Position numbers and translations under genes: made by a program
The notes under the pieces: model-generated
Databases searched by the model: none
Told to the model about the DNA's origin: nothing
What the model saw: the letters and a program-made list of their open reading frames with translations, nothing else
Shown here: positions 25,725-33,730 of the stretch, piece after piece
Layout of the letters: each line of letters begins with the position of its first letter
How positions within the stretch are numbered: the stretch's first letter is position 1
Assembly (NCBI GenBank): GCA_017305925.1
Contig: JAFKJW010000201.1
Span: 1 to 54,100 of the forward strand
Length of the DNA: 54,100 nucleotides
From: Hyphomicrobiales bacterium
GTDB taxonomy: Bacteria; Pseudomonadota; Alphaproteobacteria; Rhizobiales; Rhizobiaceae
Direction of reading: 5' to 3'

Positions 25725-26612
25725 TTATCCCTTGACCGCGCCGCTGAGCAGGCCCTCGACGACGAAGCGCCAGACGAACACGACCAGCACCAATGTCGGC
25801 ACGATGGCGATGAAGATGCCGGTGTTGAGCAGGCTCCACGAAACGTCCGTGTTGCGCGCCAGCGCGGCCATCACCACCGAGACGGGACGCGTGGCCGCGT
25901 CGCCCGAGAGCACCATGGAGAACATGTATTCGGAATAGGAAAGCATGAAGGCAAACAGGCCCGTGGCGCCCACCGAGGGAAGCGCCAGCGGCAGGGCTAT
26001 GCGCCAGAAGGCCTGGAAGCGACTGCAATGATCGAGCGCCGCCGCCTCGAAGATCTCATTCGGCATCTTGCGGAAAAAGACGGAGAGGATGAGTACGGTG
26101 AAGGGCAGCGCCTTCGCCGTGTGCACGAGGATGATGCCGGCTTGCGTCCCCACGAGGCCGAGCGCCTGGATCATCATGTAGATCGGCGTGACGAGCGCGA
26201 CCGCGGGCACGAGCGGGCTGAGGATCAGGAACATGAAGGTCAGCTTCTTGGCCGGGAAGACGTAGCGGGCGAACACGTATGCCGCCGGCGCGCCGAGCAG
26301 CAGGTTGAGCACCATCGACGACAGAGCGATGACGGAGCTGTTCAGCAGGCTTCGCGGGACCTGCCGGGCGGCGTCGGAAATCATCGCGCGATTTGCGTTC
26401 TCGGCGAGGTAGGAATCCGGCAACTGGCCGGTGAAGACGTAGCGATAGGTCTCGAAATTGAGCCCCTCGCTGAACAGTCCCTTGCTGGCATCCATCATGA
26501 TGCGGTCGGGCACCACGCTGCCCACCGCGGACAGGATCACCGGTCCGCCGGCGAACAGCACGATAAGCGTTGCGAACAGGAAGGTCAGGAACGGGTTCAG
26601 GTTGCGCCGCAT
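25725..26612 (-). CDS. ABC transporter permease (MalG/UgpE type)
   Basis: 295 residues, about six transmembrane helices with a large N-terminal periplasmic segment, EAA-like loop IFEAAALDHCSRFQAFWRI, and the family C-terminus VEGLLSGAVKG. The start ATG at 26612 follows the upstream permease stop by one base and aligns with the first membrane helix; an ATG at 26648 would overlap that gene. It pairs with the neighbouring MalF-type permease. Confidence 0.92.
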   Translation of the reverse strand: MRRNLNPFLTFLFATLIVLFAGGPVILSAVGSVVPDRIMMDASKGLFSEGLNFETYRYVFTGQLPDSYLAENANRAMISDAARQVPRSLLNSSVIALSSMVLNLLLGAPAAYVFARYVFPAKKLTFMFLILSPLVPAVALVTPIYMMIQALGLVGTQAGIILVHTAKALPFTVLILSVFFRKMPNEIFEAAALDHCSRFQAFWRIALPLALPSVGATGLFAFMLSYSEYMFSMVLSGDAATRPVSVVMAALARNTDVSWSLLNTGIFIAIVPTLVLVVFVWRFVVEGLLSGAVKG

Positions 26613-26613
26613 C

Positions 26614-27492
26614 TCACTCGCTCGCAAACAGATCCGACGGCAATGCACGCGTGATGGCGGCGATCAGCACCGCCGAAATGGCGACGACGATGAAGGCGAC
26701 CGCCGACCCGGTGCCGAAGTCGTACATGGAGAAGCTTTCGCGCCATATCTGGAACGAGAGCAGCGTCGTCGCGGTCCCCGGTCCGCCTCCCGTCATCGCG
26801 TAGACGAGGTCGTAGCTCGTGAACGCCGTGAGCGCGTTATAGACCACCAGCACCACGATCATCGCCTTGATCTCGGGGAAGACGATATGGCGGAAGCGCT
26901 TGAGCGGGCTGCGGCAATCGATGGCGCCCGCCTCCAGGGTCTCGGAGTTGATCCCCGAAAGCGCAGCCATGATCAGCACGACCGCGAACGGTATCTGCGT
27001 CCAGACATGAGCGACGACGACCGAGATGAGCGCCAGCCTGGGCGAAGTCAGCCAAGGGATCGACCCGTTGATCAGGTGAAGGTCGCGCAGCAGGCCGTTG
27101 AGCACGCCGAAGCTCGGATGGAACACCCAGATCCACAGCACCGCGCTGATTGCCCCTGGCAGGACCCACGGCAGCAGGACGATCGAGCGGACGATCTGCG
27201 AGCCGAAGAAGCGGCGCTGCAGGAAAAGCGCCACCAGCGTTCCGACAATGACGACGAGCGGCGTGGCGAGCGCGGTGAAAAGCAGCGAATTGCCGAGCGC
27301 GTCCCGGAAATAGTTGCTGGTCACCACCCGCTTGTAATTATCGAGCCAGACGAACGGCTCGCCCGGAAAGAGCAGCGTCACCGAATGCAGGCTGACCCAC
27401 AACGCATAGGCGACCGGATAGATCGTCATCAGCGCGACCGGCAGCAGCGCAGGCAGCAGCCAGTATGCCGGGAAGCGTTTTATGGTCCACAT
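26614..27492 (-). CDS. ABC transporter permease (MalF/UgpA type)
   Basis: 292 residues, inner-membrane permease with the loop TLEAGAIDCRSPLKRFRHIV and the segment YAMTGGGPGTATTLLSFQIW typical of MalF-type sugar permeases. The ATG at 27492 was chosen because it starts just before the first helix; the longer frame upstream is shadow sequence of the SBP gene end. A stem-loop separates it from the SBP gene. Confidence 0.92.
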   Translation of the reverse strand: MWTIKRFPAYWLLPALLPVALMTIYPVAYALWVSLHSVTLLFPGEPFVWLDNYKRVVTSNYFRDALGNSLLFTALATPLVVIVGTLVALFLQRRFFGSQIVRSIVLLPWVLPGAISAVLWIWVFHPSFGVLNGLLRDLHLINGSIPWLTSPRLALISVVVAHVWTQIPFAVVLIMAALSGINSETLEAGAIDCRSPLKRFRHIVFPEIKAMIVVLVVYNALTAFTSYDLVYAMTGGGPGTATTLLSFQIWRESFSMYDFGTGSAVAFIVVAISAVLIAAITRALPSDLFASE

Positions 27493-27526
27493 GAAGCCTT
27501 CACCGAACCTGCCCGTCGTGAGAGCT

Positions 27527-27550
27527 GGCGGGCGACGTCCGCCGCCCGCC
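27527..27550 (-). terminator. intercistronic stem-loop after SBP gene
   Basis: Perfect 8-bp repeat GGCGGGCG / CGCCCGCC with an 8-base loop, 17 bases past the SBP stop and before the first permease gene. Same position as the hairpins in the other SBP-led operons of this window. Confidence 0.55.
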
Positions 27551-27566
27551 CATGCCGTCGAATGGC

Positions 27567-28847
27567 CTAGCGGTTGGCGAATTGCTCCTTGAGCTGGTTC
27601 CAGCGCTCCGCGCCGTCCTTCATGGTCTGCTCGACGCTTGCCTCGCCGACCATGGCCTTGGCCAGAAGCGGCCGGAAATAGGCGGACCAGACGGAGCTGT
27701 ATTCCGTGTAGGTGCCGGCCTTGGCGGCCGCCGCCTGATCGCCAAGCGCCTTGACGTCGGCCCACTTGCCCCAGGCGTCGATGACGTCCTTGTCTTGGAA
27801 CAGCGGCAGCTGACCGAAGCCGAGGCCCTTCTCCACGGCCCAGCGCTTGGCGACCGTGTAGGGCTTGCCGGCCATGAAGTTGACGAACTTCCAGGCGGCC
27901 TCGCCGCGCGCGGGATCGGCGGCGGCCTGAGCCGTCACGACATAGGATTTGGCGAAGCCCAGCGTCGAATGCTTGGAGCCGGGCATCGGGGCTAGGGCGA
28001 ATTCGCCGGCGCGCGGCTGATCGGCGGCGTTGTTGAGCGCGGCGAGCACATAGGTATAGACGATCGTGAACGCGTGAGCTCCGGTGTTCATCGCCGGGAT
28101 GATCTTGGATTCATGCGTCTCGGACTGCACGAGACCCTTGGAATAGGCGTCGGCGATCCATTGAAGCTGCTTGTACGCCTCGTTGTTCGGGTCGGCGAAA
28201 AGCGGGTTCAGGTCCTTGTCGAAAAGCTCGGCGCCCCGTCCGTAGGCCTGCGCGACGAAAGCGTCGTAGAAGTTGGGCAGTTCCTGGTTGTATTCGTAGA
28301 CGATCGGATGCTCCATGCCGCCGGCCTTGAGCTTTTCGGCCGCGGCGGTCACGTCCTCCCAGGTCTGCGGCACGGGAATGCCGGCATCGGTCAGGATCTT
28401 CTTGTTGTAGATGAAGGAGATCGTGTCGGCGTAGTAGGGAAGGCCGTAGACCTTGTCCTTGTAGGTCACGTCGGTAAGCGCGAAGCCGGCGATATCCTTC
28501 GCCAGGTCTTCGACCGCGCCAGCCGGCGCGACGGAATCGAGCGGCGCGATGAAGCCGGCCGCGCCCCAGGCCGGCAACCAATCCTGACCGCCATAGATCA
28601 CATCGGTCGTCGTGCCGCTGCGAAAGCGCAGGACGAGGCTGTCCTGATAATCCGGCCACGTATAGTCGGTCACCTTGACCTTGATGCCAGGGTTCGCTTC
28701 CTCGAATTTCTTGACATTGTCCTGGATGGTATCGAGCGAGTAGTTCCAGACAACGAATTCGAGCGTGATGTCCTCGGCGACCGCGCGCTGGACGGTGAAG
28801 GCACTGAAGGCCAGCAGCCCGGCGGCGAATAGCGTTTTCATCCTCAT
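27567..28847 (-). CDS. extracellular solute-binding protein, sugar type
   Basis: 426 residues. A Sec signal peptide (MRMKTLFAAGLLAFSAFTV, cleavage near AVA-ED) leads into a family 1 binding protein: ITLEFVVWNYS, then the conserved stretch VYGLPYYADTISFIYNKKIL and PVPQTWEDVTAAAEKLK. The start ATG at 28847 has AGAGGA nine bases upstream; a second ATG lies two codons later. It is first in its operon and divergent from a creatininase-family gene. Confidence 0.92.
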   Translation of the reverse strand: MRMKTLFAAGLLAFSAFTVQRAVAEDITLEFVVWNYSLDTIQDNVKKFEEANPGIKVKVTDYTWPDYQDSLVLRFRSGTTTDVIYGGQDWLPAWGAAGFIAPLDSVAPAGAVEDLAKDIAGFALTDVTYKDKVYGLPYYADTISFIYNKKILTDAGIPVPQTWEDVTAAAEKLKAGGMEHPIVYEYNQELPNFYDAFVAQAYGRGAELFDKDLNPLFADPNNEAYKQLQWIADAYSKGLVQSETHESKIIPAMNTGAHAFTIVYTYVLAALNNAADQPRAGEFALAPMPGSKHSTLGFAKSYVVTAQAAADPARGEAAWKFVNFMAGKPYTVAKRWAVEKGLGFGQLPLFQDKDVIDAWGKWADVKALGDQAAAAKAGTYTEYSSVWSAYFRPLLAKAMVGEASVEQTMKDGAERWNQLKEQFANR

Positions 28848-29109
28848 CGTGTTCCATCCTCTCTTTTCGGCGATGCCGGCAAAGGCTCCCCCGCCCCGAC
28901 ATTCTATTTGTTCGTTGACATTGGGCGTCGAGGGCCGAACTATAAGAACCAATCCGGATCAATTGCAACCGCTTTTCACGGCAGGACGAACCGACGTTGG
29001 AAATTGCATATCCCCTTCGGATGCATGTCCGGCGAGGATAGCGGAACCGGTCGCATCAGGGCGGTATGGCAGCGACGTGCGACCTCAAGACGGCAACCTT
29101 TTCGGTGAA
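28848..29109. promoter_or_regulatory. divergent promoter region, SBP operon / creatininase-family gene
   Basis: 262 bases without a gene. On the minus strand TTGCAA, 18 bases and TATAGT make a plausible promoter for the SBP operon, and ATCCGGAT (28952-28959) is a short palindrome lying between these elements. The GntR/FCD regulator encoded just beyond the creatininase-family gene is the obvious candidate to bind here. No clear plus-strand promoter was seen. Confidence 0.4.
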
Positions 29110-29895
29110 ATGATGCGCTTCGAAGAACTGACCTCCCCTGAAGTCGCCGCCCTCGACCGCGACAAGACCGTTCTCGTTCTGCCGCTCGGCTCCGTCGAGC
29201 AGCACGGCAACCACATGCCGCTCGGCACGGATACGCTGCTTGTCCATTCCGTGTCGCTCGCAGCCGCCGGACGGGGTTCCGCGCCGGTGGCCGTCCTGCC
29301 GCCGCCCTGGTACGGCTTTTCCGCCCACCATATGCGCTTTCCCGGAAGCATCACGCTGCGGGCCGAGACTCTGATGGCCGTGACGGAAGACATCGTCGTC
29401 TCGCTCGTCAAACACGGTTTCCGCCGCATCCTCATCGCCAACGGCCACGGTGGCAATGGCGGCGTCATCGACGTGCTTGCCTCACAGCTGGGCAACAGGC
29501 ATTACGGCAAGGCACGGATTGCCGCGCTGACCTACTTCGCGCTTGCGCGCGACGCGATCGCCGCCCTGCGGCGGTCGCAACCGGGCGGCATGGGCCATGC
29601 CTGCGAATTCGAGACGGCCCTGGTTCAGCACATCCGGCCGGACCTGGTGAAAATGGAACGAGCGGCGGCAACCTATCCCGATCCGGGGTCGCCCTATCTG
29701 ACGACCGATCTGCTCGGCGGATCGGCGGTCAAGACCTATCTGGACTTCGCCGACCTTTCGCCCACCGGCACTTTGGGCGATCCGTCCCTGGCCACGCCGG
29801 AAGCCGGCGCCAAGTTCTTCGAAGCCGCGGTTTCCGCGCTGGCCGCCTTCATCGAGGACTTTCGCCGGTGGCCGCTGCCTGGAACGACGTCATGA
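29110..29895 (+). CDS. creatininase family hydrolase
   Basis: 261 residues of the creatininase/creatinine amidohydrolase family. Metal-site motifs are VLPLGSVEQHGNHMPLGTDT (Glu, His, Asp) and LIANGHGGNGG, and a later HACEFETAL carries the remaining acidic ligand. Family members open cyclic amides (creatinine, formamidopyrimidines) or act in cofactor maturation, so the reaction here is open. Tandem ATGs occur at 29110 and 29113 with only a weak ribosome site. It lies between the sugar-type SBP operon (divergent) and the GntR regulator (same strand). Confidence 0.88.
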   Translation: MMRFEELTSPEVAALDRDKTVLVLPLGSVEQHGNHMPLGTDTLLVHSVSLAAAGRGSAPVAVLPPPWYGFSAHHMRFPGSITLRAETLMAVTEDIVVSLVKHGFRRILIANGHGGNGGVIDVLASQLGNRHYGKARIAALTYFALARDAIAALRRSQPGGMGHACEFETALVQHIRPDLVKMERAAATYPDPGSPYLTTDLLGGSAVKTYLDFADLSPTGTLGDPSLATPEAGAKFFEAAVSALAAFIEDFRRWPLPGTTS

Positions 29896-29985
29896 ACGGC
29901 GCAATCGATCCCCCATTGCGCACGAATGGTTGACGATGGGGATCCGCTCTGCTCATAGCCGGGTTCCTTGTCAGGAAAATCGCAA

Positions 29986-30723
29986 ATGTCCTCCGATCTT
30001 GCGCTTGCGCAGCTCGCCGCCATCGCTACCAACGACCGCGCCACGCCTTCACTGGTCTACCGTGCGCTCCTGAGGAGCATCCGTGACGGGTTCATGGTGC
30101 CTGGCGCCAAGCTTCCCAACGAGCGCGAGCTTGCCCAGCAGCTGAACACCAGCCGCACCGCCGTCCGCAGCGCGCTGGCCATGATGGAACGGCAGGGGCT
30201 CGTGCTGCGGCGCGTCGGCAGCGGCACCTATCTGACCGACGACGCCGATCTCGTCTTCGACCGCATGGACCAGACCAATATCGGCGTGCACGAGGCGATC
30301 CCTTCATTCGCGGAAATCGTCGAGGGGCGGCTGCTGTTCGAACCGGCGATGATGCATCTGGTCGTCAACCGCGTGCAGGACGACGAGATCATCGGGATGC
30401 GCAGCACGCTCGAACAGATCCTCGCAGCCCCGACATGGGAAGACTTCAAGGAGCAGATATACGATCTCCATCGGCAGATCTTCACCAGCACCAAGAACAA
30501 ATTCATGGTGCAGATCATGGGCAATATCCTTGCCGACCGCCGCGCGGTGCTGTTTGACGGTCGCGACACGGACAAGCCCGCACCGCAGGCCGTACGGGAG
30601 CAGACGCACAAGGACCTGAAGACCATCGTCGATGCCATTGCCGCCCGCAACGGCAAGCTGGCCGAAGAACTCGTTGCCGATCATCTCATGCGGACGCTGG
30701 CGACCATCAATATCTGGCAGTGA
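29986..30723 (+). CDS. GntR/FadR-type (FCD) transcriptional regulator
   Basis: 245 residues from the ATG at 29986, which has AGGAAAA eight bases upstream; a TTG six codons earlier is also open. The winged helix is visible in LPNERELAQQLNTSRTAVRS and ALAMMERQGLVLRRVGSGTY. The C-terminal half is an all-helical FCD ligand domain with EIVEGRLLFEPAMMHL and late histidines (DLHRQIF, DHLMRTL) that usually bind metal and a carboxylate ligand. Probable regulator of the adjacent ABC operon and creatininase-family gene. Confidence 0.9.
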   Translation: MSSDLALAQLAAIATNDRATPSLVYRALLRSIRDGFMVPGAKLPNERELAQQLNTSRTAVRSALAMMERQGLVLRRVGSGTYLTDDADLVFDRMDQTNIGVHEAIPSFAEIVEGRLLFEPAMMHLVVNRVQDDEIIGMRSTLEQILAAPTWEDFKEQIYDLHRQIFTSTKNKFMVQIMGNILADRRAVLFDGRDTDKPAPQAVREQTHKDLKTIVDAIAARNGKLAEELVADHLMRTLATINIWQ

Positions 30724-30891
30724 CGAGCCGGAACGTTCGCGACGTCGCCTGCTCGCGATGGGGGCTACAGAGACCGGCCGAAAAAGCGAGCGAGCGGGCT
30801 TGGCGCGAGTCTGACGGCAGCGGACCCATGGCCACCCGCCCGATACCGGAATCGGACGGTTGGCCGTAGCTTTTGTTTTCTCACCGCTTTT

Positions 30892-30910
30892 GCCGAAAAC
30901 CGGCTTCGGC
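30892..30910. terminator. short stem-loop between convergent genes
   Basis: GCCGAA / TTCGGC with a 7-base loop in the 279-base gap between the GntR gene and the convergent GlxA-type regulator. Short and without a U-tract, so a weak terminator call. Nothing else is seen in this gap. Confidence 0.3.
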
Positions 30911-31002
30911 CGCCGGGCAGGTCGCAAACCGGCATACCGAGACTTTTCCCGAATACCTGAGGGCGTGCGCCGCCGCTTTGCAACGGGCTCATCCGGGCGG
31001 AG

Positions 31003-32040
31003 TCAGGATGTCGAAGACGGCGCAAGCACCGCGACGGCGGGCTGGTCGGGATCGGCGCGCGCCTGCGCCTTCCGGTATTCCGCAGGCGTCATTCCGCGCT
31101 CCGCCTTCAGCGTCCGCGCCAGATGCGGCGCGTCGCAAAAGCCGCAGGCCAGCGCGATCGAGGTTATGCTGTCCCGAGAAGAGCGCAAGCGCAGCATCGC
31201 CTTGTCGATCCGCAGATCCAGATAGAGCTTCTGCGGCGATGTCTTCAGATCGGCCAGGAAGCGCCGCTCCAGCGTGCGCCGGCCCACGCCAAGTTCCTGC
31301 GCCAGCCTCTCCACGGTCTTGGGCACCTCGATATGCTGCTGCATCCGCAGCACCGCGCGCTTGACCAGCTCGTCTTTTGGCTTGCGCGGCAGGAGCGGGC
31401 CGGGCTGGGCGCGCTCGCCGCTCAGCGCATCCTCGATCATCATGATGTTCAGGCTCTTGATCGCCGCCGACTGTCCGATATGGCGCTGTACCAGGAAGGC
31501 CGCCAGATGCGCCGCCCCATGCCCGCCCGAACAGGTCAGGCGATCGCGGTCGACGACGAAGATCTGCTCCGAAACCGGCAGTTCCGTCTCGAACCGATCC
31601 ACGAAATCCTGATGGTGAAACCAGCTCACGCAGCAGCGATAATCCTTCAGCAGCCCGGCTTCCTGCAGGATGAAGACCCCGGTGCAAAGTCCGACCAGCG
31701 GCGTTCCGGCAGCGGCGGCGGCGCGCAAAAACGTCACCTCGGCGTCGCTCAGCGCCGCGCGATCGCTGATCAGGCCGCCCACGACGACCAGATAGTCGAA
31801 ATTTCCCGCATGACGCAGCCGCGTGTCCGGCTGCACCCGTACGCCGCAGCTCGAGCGGATCATGTCCGCGCCATCGGACAGGACGGTCCAGTCGCACAGG
31901 ATGGGGCGCGACTTGTCGGCCTCGTCGGCGGCCAGCCTGAGCACGTCGACGAAGTTCGCGAAGGCCGACAGCGTGAACCGGTCGGCCAGCAGGAAGGCGA
32001 CGCGCAGGCGCCTGCGGCTTTGAGCGCTCAGACGGGCCAT
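31003..32040 (-). CDS. GlxA/GATR-type AraC family regulator, likely of the sox genes
   Basis: 345 residues from the ATG at 32040. The N-terminal half is a DJ-1/PfpI (glutamine amidotransferase-like) sensor with FDYLVVVGGLI and VGLCTGVFILQEAGLLKD. The C-terminal half is an AraC double helix-turn-helix (TVERLAQELGVGRRTLERRF, then SITSIALACGFCDAPHLART and MTPAEYRK). Regulators of this architecture (for example GbdR and SouR in Pseudomonas) control glycine-betaine and sarcosine catabolism. It is divergent from soxB with a 97-base gap, which supports the same role here. Confidence 0.88.
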   Translation of the reverse strand: MARLSAQSRRRLRVAFLLADRFTLSAFANFVDVLRLAADEADKSRPILCDWTVLSDGADMIRSSCGVRVQPDTRLRHAGNFDYLVVVGGLISDRAALSDAEVTFLRAAAAAGTPLVGLCTGVFILQEAGLLKDYRCCVSWFHHQDFVDRFETELPVSEQIFVVDRDRLTCSGGHGAAHLAAFLVQRHIGQSAAIKSLNIMMIEDALSGERAQPGPLLPRKPKDELVKRAVLRMQQHIEVPKTVERLAQELGVGRRTLERRFLADLKTSPQKLYLDLRIDKAMLRLRSSRDSITSIALACGFCDAPHLARTLKAERGMTPAEYRKAQARADPDQPAVAVLAPSSTS

Positions 32041-32137
32041 GACGCAAATCCACATTCAGGATGGCGCAAAAATTCCTGCTCATGCTGTGCAGATACGCCA
32101 TCTGCTGTCCAGCCTTTCCTCAATCGGCAGTCGCGAC

Positions 32138-33391
32138 ATGACACGTTTCAGCGCCTTTTCCCTTTTGAAGAACGCCCTGACCGGCAACAAGAACTGGACG
32201 GAGCAATGGCCTGACAGCCAGCCGAAGGCCGAATATGACGTGGTGATCGTCGGAGCCGGCGGGCACGGGCTGGGCGCGGCCTATTATCTGGCCAGGGAGC
32301 ACGGGATCACCAATGTCGCGGTGATCGAAAAGGGCTGGCTCGGTGGCGGCAACACCGGCCGCAACACCACCATCATCCGCTCCAACTACCTCTACGACGA
32401 AAGCGCGCGGCTGTACGACCATGCCGTAGACCTGTGGGAAAACCTCAGCCAGGAACTGAACTACAACGTCATGTACTCCCGGCGCGGCGTGCTGATGCTC
32501 GCCCACAACGTCCACGACGTCCAGAGCTTCAAGCGCCACATCCATTCCAACCGGCTGAACGGCGTCGACAACCGCTGGCTGACGCCTGAGGAATGCAAGG
32601 AATACTGCCCACCGCTGAGCATCTCCCGCAGTGCCCGTCATCCGGTGATGGGCGGCGCCTTGCAGGAACGCGCCGGCACCGCACGGCACGATGCTGTGGC
32701 CTGGGGCTATGCCCGCGCCGCTGCGGCCCGCGGCGTCGACATCGTCCAGAACTGCCCGGTGACGGCGATTCGTCGCAATGCCGACGGTTCGATCGCAGGG
32801 GTGGAGACCGCCAAAGGCTTCATTAGGGCCAAGAAGGTCGCCGTCTCGGCAGCAGGCAACACGTCCGTGGTGATGCAGACCGCCGACGTGCGGCTGCCGC
32901 TGGAGAGCTATCCGTTGCAGGCCTTGGTGTCGGAGCCGGTCAAGCCGATCTTCCCCTGCGTGGTGATGTCGAACGCGGTCCACGCCTATATCAGCCAGTC
33001 CGACAAGGGCGAGCTGGTGATCGGGTCGGGCACCGACCAGTATACGAGCTATTCGCAGCGCGGCGGCCTGCCGCTGATCGAGCACACCATCGCCGCCATC
33101 GTCGAGATTTTCCCGATCTTCAACCGCATGCGCATGCTGCGCAAATGGGGCGGCATCGTCGACGTGACGCCGGACCGCTCGCCGATCCTCGGCAAGACGC
33201 CGGTGAAGGGCCTCTACGTCAATTGCGGCTGGGGCACGGGCGGTTTCAAGGCCACGCCTGGCTCGGCCCATGTCTTCGCCCACACCATCGCTCGCGACGA
33301 GCCCCATCCGATCAACGCGCCCTTCACCCTGGACCGATTCCGCACCGGCCGGCTGATCGACGAGGCCGCCGCCGCTGCCGTCGCGCATTGA
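32138..33391 (+). CDS. soxB: sarcosine oxidase beta subunit
   Basis: 417 residues, the normal SoxB length. The FAD fold is VVIVGAGGHGLGAAYYLA, followed by the substrate-site region RNTTIIRSNYLYDESA and ARHDAVAWGYARAA, whose histidine carries the covalent FMN in characterised enzymes. The C-terminus WGGIVDVTPDRSPILGKTPV and GWGTGGFKATPGS is typical. The start ATG at 32138 gives the standard N-terminus; the open frame extends 33 codons further upstream. First gene of soxBDAG, whose product complex demethylates sarcosine to glycine and 5,10-methylene-THF (or formaldehyde) with H2O2. Confidence 0.96.
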   Translation: MTRFSAFSLLKNALTGNKNWTEQWPDSQPKAEYDVVIVGAGGHGLGAAYYLAREHGITNVAVIEKGWLGGGNTGRNTTIIRSNYLYDESARLYDHAVDLWENLSQELNYNVMYSRRGVLMLAHNVHDVQSFKRHIHSNRLNGVDNRWLTPEECKEYCPPLSISRSARHPVMGGALQERAGTARHDAVAWGYARAAAARGVDIVQNCPVTAIRRNADGSIAGVETAKGFIRAKKVAVSAAGNTSVVMQTADVRLPLESYPLQALVSEPVKPIFPCVVMSNAVHAYISQSDKGELVIGSGTDQYTSYSQRGGLPLIEHTIAAIVEIFPIFNRMRMLRKWGGIVDVTPDRSPILGKTPVKGLYVNCGWGTGGFKATPGSAHVFAHTIARDEPHPINAPFTLDRFRTGRLIDEAAAAAVAH

Positions 33392-33427
33392 TGCGCGCCA
33401 CGATGAACGCGCCTTGAGGACCGACCC

Positions 33428-33730
33428 ATGCTGCTGATCCACTGCCCCTATTGCGACGAAACCCTGCCCGAGGCCGAGTTCACCTATGCCGGCGAGGCAC
33501 ATGTCTTCCGGCCGGCCGATCCGTCGTCGCAGACCGACGACCAATGGGAGGGCTTCCTGTTCATCCGCGCCAATGTGCGCGGCCCGCATTACGAACGCTG
33601 GCGGCATCTGCATGGCTGCGGCCGCTTCTTCAACGCGGTGCGCGACACGGTCAGCGACCGCTTCCTGACGACCTACAGAGCGGGCGAGCCGCGCCCAGCG
33701 CTTGCCACCCTGACGGAGGAGCCGAAATGA
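33428..33730 (+). CDS. soxD: sarcosine oxidase delta subunit
   Basis: 100 residues, standard SoxD size. The zinc-binding pattern is CPYCDE at the N-terminus with HLHGCGRFFN later. It lies 36 bases after soxB and its stop overlaps the soxA start as ATGA. The delta subunit is a small zinc protein that docks on the alpha subunit of the heterotetramer. Confidence 0.95.
   Translation: MLLIHCPYCDETLPEAEFTYAGEAHVFRPADPSSQTDDQWEGFLFIRANVRGPHYERWRHLHGCGRFFNAVRDTVSDRFLTTYRAGEPRPALATLTEEPK

Noticed and set aside
29968-29985. TTG at 29968 as start of the GntR regulator
   Set aside because: The ATG at 29986 has an AGGAAAA at proper distance and keeps the family N-terminus.
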